In this document: one piece after another, positions 23,832 through 34,400 of the stretch | How positions within the stretch are numbered: the stretch's first letter is position 1 | Layout of the letters: each line of letters starts with the position of its first letter | NCBI RefSeq assembly: GCF_000003815.2 | Contig: NC_049984.1 | Location: 13,835,985 to 13,899,984, forward strand | Direction of reading: 5' to 3' | DNA length: 64,000 bases | From: Branchiostoma floridae | Taxonomy: Eukaryota; Chordata; Leptocardii; Amphioxiformes; Branchiostomatidae | The notes under the pieces: model-generated | Told to the model about the DNA's origin: nothing | What the model saw: the letters and a program-made list of their open reading frames with translations, nothing else | The model's database searches: none | Translations under genes and position numbers: made by a program

Positions 23832-26527
23832 CTTCTTCTCCTAGTGATCAAGCATGCCAGAAAACCGACTTTTTAGGGGTCTTTTTTTTCGTAAATCGCC
23901 AAAACGAAGAGGTTTTCAGACGCTTGCCGAGTAAACCTAATGTTTCTTCAAACTCTGAAGGTTCAAAGTCGTCTGATGTGGGTATTTGTGTGCCAACATT
24001 CGGCTTGCCTCGCAGTAATCCTAAGAGTGGTATTCTACGGGACACTCCGAGTCCAGCTTTCCTCCACTGTGTGAATGGGGATCAGATGTTAATAGGATTT
24101 AGGGAAGACCCCTTATTGAGGAAAGACGGGACGGGTCGTGTGTAATCCCGCAAAGCTAGCTTAAATGGCGTACTGGCGGACACTTGAGAAATGTAGCAAA
24201 CGGGAACAACACGGAAAATTTCCCCATTGGACAAAGGCTGAGCTGACATTTCATTTATTGGTTACGACCAGACCAGGCATCTCTGCTATTTCTAATACGT
24301 GGTCTAACTAGTGAAGCAAACAATTATTGTTGACCAGATATTCCGTTAGTCGCTTAAACTACGGTGCATTTATGTACTTACGCTGTGAAATGTTTTTGCA
24401 CACATATCAAAGTCGTATCGGCCTGGTATCCAGTTTATTACATGCAGCACATTGAACAGAAATAGATCTAGTTGCAGGTAGTAGTTGTACGTGTCAACTC
24501 TGACAGTTGTTTGGATTTACATCCGCTATTTATGCATTCAAGCATTCCGTTTTAGGGCCCGGTTGTGAGGTATAGAAAAAACGTCGACGAGGGTTATTCC
24601 CTCAGGCGTCTGGTTGGTTTTTGACATTTTTGGAAGGCGTTTTTATTGGACTTTCTATTTTGTCTGGTTTCTTTTTGTCCGAAATAATGGGGGGGGGGGG
24701 GCAATAAAACGCATAACGTAAAAACCAGCCGAATCCTAACTTCAGCTTAGAGAGAAGATTAGGATGGGTTGGGCGATCGCCCCGTTCAGATTGGGCGGTG
24801 GAAAGGTTTCTTTTACATCATATCGTTTCGACACAGTCCGACAAACAAGTCTCCGTCACGCCCTCCTGCTGAACCAATCAACGGTGACCAACAAATTCGC
24901 TCTCGGAATGTTCCACGAAGTTCGATGGGAGGATTCTGTATTTCTACTTTATCTTTAAGCCGAGTTCACTTTCTGTTCATGATGGGGACGTCGTGAATGG
25001 TAAACCACAGGCTATGAGAAACGTTTTCGTCTATGACGGCAGGCTTGATTCTTATATTTAGCAACACTAACCATCTCTTCTCATGTAGACCCTGCAAGGC
25101 CTTAAACTTGTCATGGCACAGTCTATTACAGTGTAGACGAGCTCAGCAAGTTTCCTGTACTAGCTGTCCGTCCCCATCCGGACCACATATCTTTTAATTT
25201 AGTCCCAACGCTAATGTGTTCTAATCGCTATACCTAAAAACAATCAAACAATCACCGGGGGCAGCAAATTCATTTGGATATTTATGAGCGGAATAGGACA
25301 AATTGCTATTTGCCACGCATATATTTTTTTTAATTCTCGGTCGGATAATTGTGTACATCGATATATCGATATCGTTACTGTTGGCCTTCATATAACATGT
25401 TTTGCATACTCCTAGCCTAGATAGGCATTCAGGGGTACAGTGTCATCTAATATTTGACGACATCCATGCACCTGATGATGACGTCATCGGTGTCTGTGAC
25501 ACTAGTCGACTTTGCCCCAACGCTGCTTGGATACCGCGCCATCGTACTGTCAGTATTACAATACTGTATATGTGTTTCGCGAAGGAAACTGTATGCTGAA
25601 CGTTGTCGTTGTGAAGTTTGAAATTTCAACCCAAGACAAGCAGATTCAATGTAAGCTTGGCGATGGAAGGTCACAACGGCACACTGTGAACCAGCCACCT
25701 TGCAGGCGAATGAATGTTGAAAACAAGTTTAAGCTGATGAGCCCTAACAAAGTCCTCGGCACAAACACTTACTCTGGAGTGGCAGGCTCGTCACAAACAC
25801 ATTAACCCTGCCGTGGGTAAAATCATGATCCCTTACAGCGCCCCTCAAGCATCAGGCCATAATCCAGCCTGGTTACATTGGCAGAAATCCCTCTTTTCTT
25901 CTGCTGTCACCAGGCGCAGGGATTATGTCCATGGAGACGACAGACGCCCTGGAAACTACCAAACAACTTCCTTGGAGTTGAGTTTTAAGTACTCGCTAAA
26001 AGGTTGGGACCATAAGGTTTAACCAAAACTGTTGAAAAGGGCAATGGGAGACTTAAACTAACAGGTACACTGTGAGGGAAGTGAAGTCACGACGTCGTTA
26101 GTTGAAGAAAGGAGCTGATTCTTGTATTCCTGTGTTTTTCTTAAGCTTTCCACACTTCAGTTAGGGAAGCATTGGGAGCCAAAACGCCGTCCCCTGAGAG
26201 AAAACACGTGCATGTCACACGCTTCAGTGTCAATGAATGACCCGCAAACATCCCAGAAAATCCGCACACAAGTCCCTGTAGGCATCCCCCGTTTGTTTGG
26301 GCACCAGGGATCAGGTAGCCGGTCGTGTAAGTGATATCAATTAGTGCCATACTTCTGCTCAATGAGAGGAGAATACTGAACGACAAAGGAGAGGAGACAA
26401 AACCAACAAACCGACTGAACAGGCCAATATTTCTTCCTGTCACCGGCTTTTCTTCACCACAAGAGACTCGAGTACTCGCGGCGTAGGACAACATGTACCC
26501 GGGCTGCACGATGGGGTAGTATCGGTC
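23832..26527. other. Shared upstream region between head-to-head CUB-LDLa genes
   Basis: About 2.7 kb separates the two divergent start codons. No exon was recognised. A 73-codon frame at 23924-24145 shows no known motif. A poly-G run lies at about 24690-24701. Promoters of both genes are expected here, but no core element stands out. Confidence 0.45.
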
Positions 26528-29500
26528 ATGTTCAACTCAATGGGACGGGAGCGGAGGGGACGTGTTTGCGCAAGGTTGGACGGACGGCGCCAAGCGCTGC
26601 CGACATGTGGCCGTAACCTTCGCCTTCTCTTCTTTCTCGGCTTTGCGGTGTCACTTTGCCAAGGACAGGGACTTCCAACCAGTAAGTGTCCGCATCCAAT
26701 CACATGTAACAAACTATAGAATCATTTGTATGATTTGATTCTATGTTCATTGGTTGTGTTTTCTTTTAGACATGGAAACATAATTTTGTTTTTTTTTTTT
26801 TCATTTCATTTCGCACAGTTATTTGGGTGTTTAGCATTATTCAAGCTGACCGACGAAACTGGCCGCTGATACTATCTTCCAAAAGTTGGTGGGAACAAGA
26901 AGAGAACTGAAAATATCAGAATAATTTTGCTTTCATCAAAATTGAAGACTACGACAAACTGCTAGCCAGCTGAACTCACAGAAAGCCCCCATTTGTTATC
27001 AGCTGTTCATTTTCTAACCGTGGCGAAGTTTTCCTTCATGGTTGACGTGCTCTTTGTGACTTGCCTGTCGGGCCTAACGTGTTCTGTATCCGCTCACTTG
27101 TGTTTCTTGCTCTTCGTATCCTAGTTCATACATATCATCCACATGCTTTCAGACAAAATGTTCACCTGAAAATCTATATCTACTTCACACCTGAACAAAC
27201 TGTAACACTTTGAAGGCCAAATGTCGTTCACGCTTTTTGCATTGCGTTTCAAGCGGAAAAGAGCGGATGTGTAATACTGATGGCCCAAGAAGGAGCTAAC
27301 CTTGTACTCACAGCGATGATGGTCAATCTAGCTACATATTTCGTCTGTCGTATTTCAAATGGTAATATTCGTGGAACACAACACCGGAGAATTAGGTCCA
27401 CGTGTTCGGAGTCTTGAAGTGTGGTAGATATCAAAGGATGATGTTTTCAATTTCCTTGTACAACATGCCGTTTTTATGTCTACGTACATGTATTTCCAAG
27501 TCAAAAGATACCAGAAGCCCCTTGATCTGCCGCTAAATCACACAATTGCAGCAACCGCACGTTTTACTCACATGTATGTCCAGAACACGAGCTCTGGTAC
27601 GGGGGAAGGGGAGACAATACGGTGTTACCACGGATCAATTTTTGACTTGAAGATAAAAGAACAGACGTGCCATCGGTACAACTTTTTGTACATTATACTA
27701 GCAGAAAATTGGTTGAAATATGTGCGTGCGTGCCACATGGTGAAAATCAGAAGGCATGCCAGCAGGACAGGTAATCCGTAAGGACAACAAAATTTCTCAG
27801 CGTTTCTAAAGTGTGTCTTTGGTTCACGTGGGTCTAACTAATAGTGTCAATGTTACACAGTAGTTGGCATGGGTCTGGTAAGGACAAGCTCTCAACACAG
27901 TTTAACTCTAATCCTTCCGTTTGGCGCAAGGCAGACTGAGTAAGGTCGTCATTTCACAAAACGGGTTGACATGTATTGAAGACGTGGAATAGATACACAA
28001 CTTGAATGAATAGAAATCTACAACTAACATCGCAGACTCAGGCTCCACTGCCGTGGCACTACTAGTCATTAGCCGTGGACCGTGGACTTTAGCCTGAGCC
28101 TGATCGAGGTATGAGAGAAATGTCCCTTTTACTAAACCCTGACTGGCTACATGTACTTTTAGCCACGTGATCCATATAATTAAAACTAACTCCGTATGTT
28201 CTCCTGCAGTAACTATGGTGAACTCATGTGGCACATCAGACCAAGACAACGGCAAGATCGTGGAGTCCCATGACGACTCGGTCAGCGACTACGTCACGTC
28301 ATCGCCGCTGGATTGTAGCCTGACCTTCCAAGTCCCCTCCCCGTACACAAACATCCTGTTTCAGTTCAGATTCTTCGAGATAACAAGTTCCTTGACCACC
28401 ACAACTACAAGTAATCCTACATCTATCAGCCCTATCGGGACGACCCAATCTGCGGCTGATGTTTGCGACGGTGTCGGAGCCCATGTGACATTTTACGACG
28501 GTTCGTCGTCGTCGGCGCCCGTCCTGTCAGGACCAGTTTGCGGTAGCAGTACCCCGGGAAGCGTCATCACGACTACCGGGAATCTGACGATGCGATTGGT
28601 CATCTCTGCTTCGTCTGCTCAAGTCAGCTTCGTGGGGGACTACACATCATTCCACTCAGGTGTCACAGCCATTATTTTTTTCATTTTTCGATAAGCACGT
28701 GTAATAGCGAAAGAAAAACAAAACACCAAAGTCACCGTTGTTACTTTTGATGAAGGCTACAAATAGTTTTTACTTGTGATCCCCACAGAACACATCGAAG
28801 CTGTGAAATGACATACATTGATAAGTGTCAAATAAAAAGTTAGTTTCAAGTTGTGAAAAGTAGCATCTTTGCAAAAAGCAAAGGTAAGATGCTCTGCAAA
28901 AGAACACCGAGCTGGTTCAAGTTTCTTCATGAGAAGTCTAAAACATGTTCATTGTTTATTACCTATTTACAGACACAGGTTCCTGTACTGGAGGTAACCT
29001 GTTCCAGTGTACCAACAACAGATGCATCGCGTTCGACCTGACCTGTGACCAGACCGGCATCGACAACTGTGGAGACGCCTCGGACCAGTCCTTCGGGCCA
29101 CCAGCAAACTGCAATCGTAAGTCGGTATCGTTAAATACTTGACATTACGCGTTTTTGCGTCAGCTTCTGTCGAAAGTTCTCTGTTTTTGTGCTTTGTGTG
29201 GCAGTCATTACGAGAAGATTCACGTACTATTCAGGATGACACGTTTTACGTCATTTCACAGCGACCACTGCGCCCCCGGCTGTAGTGCCTGAGGACGGAC
29301 TGAGCCCTGCAGTAGTAGGAGTGGTGGGCACCATGGGAAGCCTCACTTCAGTGGCGGCTCTCTATTGGCTCCTCTGGAAACCTGGCTGGCTGACGTGGCG
29401 CCTCAGCTCGTTACGTCACGTGAAGTACTTCTCATCCATTGGTCCTCACTGTCTCTCGTGTTCGCAGTTCTGTCAGAACAAGCTCTGCTCTCCGTTAGAC

Positions 29501-29845
29501 GCCTGCCTCGGTACAGGTGCCACGTTAGTCACAGTCACCCCTGTCGGTATCACCATCGTGGTAGCCGAGGCAGAGGCATCAACCTCCACAACAGCATCCC
29601 AAAATGCCCACATCGTGAAGAAAGAGCCGACTAAAACGCGACTTCCCAAACGACCAGGCAATCCATCGGTAGCGGTCGCTCCCGCCGCCTCCGCCGCTGC
29701 TGCCTCCTCTCCCTTCCTCTCCGTAGACTACGGTCGGAGCGATCTGGTCAGGCTCACCACGGACAGGGCAAGACCCAGGGAAGGTGATTACTTGGACCAG
29801 TACGTCTGGGCCAACAAGAAAAGACTCGGAATGGACCTGCTATAG
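26528..29845 (+). CDS. CUB + LDL-receptor class A single-pass membrane protein, paralogue
   Basis: Four exons: 26528-26681, 28210-28659, 28973-29116, 29262-29845; 443 aa from the first Met, or 439 aa if the Met at 26540 is used. A signal anchor or signal peptide (LRLLFFLGFAVSLCQG) is followed by a complete CUB domain in a single exon (NSCG...GKIVESHDD..., VTFYDGSS, VSFVGDYTSF). That domain has a Thr/Ser-rich insertion (about 110-125). The LDLa module (FQCTNNRCI...DQTGIDNCGDASD) ends in FGPPANC, close to the paralogue's QGPPANC. A TM helix (about 263-284) runs into LLWKPGWLTWR, the same juxtamembrane motif as the paralogue. The tail has a Cys-rich segment, a Lys/Pro and Ala-rich stretch, and the C-terminus DYLDQYVWANKKRLGMDLL. 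Intron 1 is 1.5 kb. The function is not recognised beyond cell-surface binding; it is convergent with the guanylate cyclase gene. Confidence 0.86.
26682..28209. other. Intron 1 of the plus-strand CUB-LDLa gene
   Basis: About 1.5 kb without a recognisable exon. A weak inverted repeat (about 28033-28105, ends CAGGCT/AGCCTG) may be a small fold-back element. Confidence 0.5.
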
Positions 29846-30260
29846 ACCTGTTCTTTATCAATGATTGGGAGCAACAAAAGCAGAACATACTATTAACTTA
29901 AGCGAATTTCGACTGGAAATCTTGAAAATATAATCTATCAGAGAAGGACACTCTACTGAACAATATACGATTTTCAATGAAATATGACAGACAGTGAATC
30001 CGTCCATCATTTGACTCCAAATGAACCAGTACCAACTACACTAACTTTTGTTCGCACAGCTAGGAGGTGCCGTTATCGGTGTTCTTTCAACTTTCAAAGA
30101 AGCTTAGAAGACAGGCGCATAGAAAGCAATTTTCCAAATGAGGTTATATAGAGAAACGCCTTGGTTTTCTTTAACGCTATCTACCCCTCCTAGAGGGCTA
30201 AATGCTGTCCATGTATGTTTTCGAAGTGACCAAGCAGGCTCAGCCTGAAGTTTGTCTGTT

Positions 30261-30482
30261 TACTGTAAATGCAGAAATGTTCGCGGTGGATTAATGTTCG
30301 CGGTTTTCGCGGTGACCACTTCACCGCGAAATTAAAACCACCGCGAACATTTTTCTATAATGATATTAGATTGCAGTCTATGGTGATACCGCGAACTTAA
30401 ATCCACCGCGAAAAGTCCTTTTTCCCGCTACCGCGAAATTAAATCCCCGCGAACTTAAAAACATTTACAGTATTTTTGTGTA
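30261..30482. mobile_element. CGCGAA-rich palindromic MITE
   Basis: Terminal inverted repeats TACTGTAAATG / CATTTACAGTA bound an interior of alternating TTCGCGG and CCGCGAA words separated by ATTAA-type spacers. Related words occur at 19468-19550 and 52745-52860. The interior could fold into several hairpins. Not coding. Confidence 0.75.
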
Positions 30483-30646
30483 CAATATCGCAATGTTACA
30501 TCAATGATAGCCTTTTGTACCACATTATCAAAACGGGTTTCTGAGTTGTGTAAATAACATTCATTTGGCAGATTCCGGTAGCGAATACAGGACGTTTGAG
30601 ACGTTTACAACTGGTTGCAGAACAAACGAAGTTGTTTGCGCTTCTT

Positions 30647-30652
30647 AATAAA
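30647..30652 (+). promoter_or_regulatory. Poly(A) signal for the plus-strand CUB-LDLa gene
   Basis: AATAAA about 800 bp after the stop codon at 29845. It is the first canonical signal seen downstream. Confidence 0.5.
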
Positions 30653-31444
30653 AGATGGTATATTAGTTTTGTATATTTTGAGTATATGTGTATGAATTAT
30701 GTTCACCTCATACATGTAGTGTACATTATTTCTGAAAGGTAGGTCCAGTCGGTTCCCTCTTAAGTAGTGTCATCATGACCCAATTTCTCTGTAAACGTGT
30801 TTGTGCATAACAGAAGAAAGTTTCGAATCCAGGCAAGCAAAATTCCGACGAAGCAATAAGTACATGAAACGTTTATGCCACCATCGTAACAACCGAATTT
30901 AGTTGCTTCAAGATTAATCTATATTTGCATACGGAAAAAATCGGACATAACTTCGCCGATGTGACACAAAATGGAGCTACACCCATTTGTACAGCCGTAC
31001 CCATTCTTCGTTTACGCTATGCTGCAAATCCTATACTTCTGGACTTGCCGACACTATATTGCTAAGTATGTGTAAGCATTTGATATTGCAGTAGTAATGT
31101 ATCAGGCGATGTAACTCGAAATATCAGAAGAAGAATCTTACGCTGCATCATCTTATTACATCTATCATACAATGATCCAGAAACTAATTCTATGACTAAT
31201 TCATAGCTTCAATTATGGACAATGAAAACTATTACAGACCCTGTTATTATTAATCATATTTAGGTGAAGGTCTCACGTCTGATGATGAGAAGGACCCTAT
31301 ATTGTTACAATGTTCCTATGCACGTCACGAAGCATCACCAATGCATACTATAAAGTGGCCATTGGTCTTTTTATCCCGTACTATGAGTGGGGTCACACAT
31401 AAATATGTGCTTCTTGCATTGCTATGTCTGTACTGCCCTCACGG

Positions 31445-34400
31445 CTAACATTCTAACTCCGGGACGATCTCCTCCGGTAAGGGCTTGTTGAAACCATCCT
31501 TTCCATAAATCCAGTAGGTTTTGATGGACTTCCCTTCCTGAGGAAAAATATGAAATTGTAATCAGAAACTAATACAGGCTTTGTAGGTTTTTTTACCCCC
31601 ATTGCCTACGCTTATTTTTGTCCATCTCCTCATTAAAACTGTGTAATTCAGTGTAACGGATTTCAATATTTAAAAATTTCTAAAGTAAATGAGTCAAAAC
31701 AGATTAGAATTGATAACTACTTTGTAGAACATTGGGCTCAATAAAATATCGGGTATGATTTACACACTAAATGTGATAAAGTCTCACGAGTAGAGTAAGA
31801 ATATGGAGTAAGTGACCTTGATATCAACATCACCACGTTGGACCATGCGGAAGCCACCTATACCTAGCAGAAGATTCGCACAGTCCTCGCTAGCCTGAAT
31901 CTTCATGCCTGAAGTAGAAAAAAGTCCGTGAAAGTTACCAAGGAAAATGTAGCCAATGCCATAAGATGGACCAGCGTTATCTTAAGACATTAAGAAGAAG
32001 GTTCGCCATCTTAAGTTTTATCCACACTGTTAGGGTTCGTGGTCCACTACACTTCTATAGACGTCTGCGTGTTGTCGTCAGGATAGCTCCGCATCAAAAT
32101 ATCACTAAAAGGACGCCCTATTTTCTACACTTTTGTACGTCTAAAATCAACAAAGTTGGCTTTTCACCTGAAAGAGAGATATATACCCACATAAGCCGCC
32201 CTTTCACATAAGGTGTGAGTCTTTCCATAAGAGTGTTAGTGCAGTCGGAAAAGCTGCTTACGTTTCATAATGGACAAAATGGGACTGTTGACGTCATCTC
32301 TTAATCACGTGAGTACCAGGAGTTAATACCGTACAAGTGGTAAAACATAACAGATGATAATCTTCTTTGAGAGTCGATCTGAGTTAAGGGGCTTAACCTA
32401 ACCAAGAACATGCAGTATTCATCATTTTGTGGCCTTGGAACCAGATTAAAAAGAGTACATATAGCACATATAAAGAAACACGGGTCATGGTGATCCTTGG
32501 TGACATGTCCAATGATACTAGCTGTGCTTTAATCGTGTCTTTTTTTTTTTTTACATTTCCTCCTTACCTTCCCCGGTTGTTTCCATCGTTAGTGCGACGC
32601 CGACAGTGTCGCCGAACACCGAGTAACGCGGCATGTTAAAGCCGACCACGCCAGCTACAACAGGGCCTATAGGGAACGATATGGAACAACGTGACTCATA
32701 AAGATTTGATTAACCAATGGCAAGCTAGAGCTCTGATGAACTTACCATACAGTCAAGAAAACATTCAAAGAGCCGACGTTGAAATAGATTTGAAAATAAG
32801 TCATCTATTTTTTTCATGCTGCCTGACCTCCTTCCTCTCCCTCTCACACTCTCATTTATGCTTTCTGTATTTTGCTGCACTTTTCATTGTTTGACCAATC
32901 TTCTGTCATTGCCCTTTCTCCCACCTCCGCGATTTCTCGCGTCTTATCTGATCAAACTCCATTCTGTCTAGAATTTAGAAATAAATTTACATATACACGT
33001 TGTCAACTTGTCAGTGTTTAGGCTTACCCGTGTGCATCCCCAAGCGGACCTGCAGGGCCCTGTCCCCGAGGAACCTGCTGCTGAAGCCGCAGACCGTGCT
33101 GACCAGGTCCAGGGCCATGGTGGCGATCTGACCAGCATGTCTGTTTCCATTCCGGACAGGGAGGCCGGACACTACCATCGTACTAGCATCAGCAACGCTG
33201 TCCAGCTGAGGAAAACCGAAATACTACAGTTTCTCGTGTGGTTCAGTTTGATCTTTGGAAATGATATTTTCACGTCTCAAGTCTCTTATCAGTAATCAAG
33301 GGTATATGAAGTACCACAAAAGAGCAGATAAGATAGAGTAAAAAATGCCGGCCAATCTCTGCGAGATAAAAACACCAAAACAATTCACTTAGAATATTGT
33401 ATAGTCCGAGCACCTTGATAGAAAAATTAATATGGCCAAACGCGTTTGCGCGCACCTACCTGGCTCACGTCATAGCGCTCAAACACCTCATCAAAACTGT
33501 TGTACAGGTCATTCATCAGGTCAATCACCTGAGGAGACAGGATAGAGAATTATGGATACTTTTATAGGGAATATGCTCTAAACACGGTGTCTTGCTTGGT
33601 ACGTCAGTATACAATGCAAGCTAGTCCCATATCTACTTTAAAGGATGTTAACTTGACGTTTCTGGTCGCAACCTTGAAAATGTATACGTAGTGATCAAGT
33701 TTCTTCTTTGAACTTTTTGTGAATAGAAACAAGGAGCTTTTATAAAAGCTTTTATAAAAGCTCCTTGATAGAAATGAGCAGATAGCCAACTCCGTAAGCT
33801 GACCTCCATCGCCTGCAGCTCCGAGCAGATGGATGAGAGGTTGATGACGTTGCAATGGCAGATGGTGACCGTCTCGAACGCTTCGGCGTTCACAGGCAGT
33901 CCTGCTTTCAAGTTGTCAGCAACTCCCCTGGACAAAAACAATAGACATGCCATTTCTTTCTGCAAGAAACTTGTTACAGAGTGATCATTGAATGTATGAT
34001 TACAGTTAGAAAACGCCTGGTTCGTTGATAATGCTACAACAGTCAGAACATTGGGGATTACCTTGGAAGCATCCTGTAGAGGATGAGGTCGGTTTTGTGT
34101 TTCTCTGCCCGCAGCTCCTCAGTCCGTCTGTGCACCAGGTCCTCCAGGTTGTTCGTGTAGGACTCCAGCATGGAGAACATGTGATCAACGATGTTACTGC
34201 GTCTGCATAGGAATAAACAACATAAGTCAACATGGATTCCCGAGGATCAATTATCACCTGAAAGTCCAAACCTATAAAGATATCTTTCGTAAATTCATGC
34301 CCATTTTGTCAGAGAATCCCCTTGACGAAATCCAAGGGGTTATACGAGTCCTGATACAGAGAGGAAAAAGAACTTAATTGTGCCACAATACAATTGTAAC

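Larger units (their letters stand above)
29846..31444. other. Convergent 3' region between CUB-LDLa and cyclase-like genes
   Basis: It holds the 3' UTR of the plus-strand gene, with AATAAA at 30647-30652 and a CGCGAA-rich MITE (30261-30482) inside it. The 3' UTR of the minus-strand cyclase-like gene lies to the right. No further exon was seen. Confidence 0.55.

Noticed and set aside
23924-24145. 73-codon plus-strand frame between the head-to-head genes
   Set aside because: Low-complexity Ser/Pro-rich peptide with no motif and no splice partner; left unassigned.
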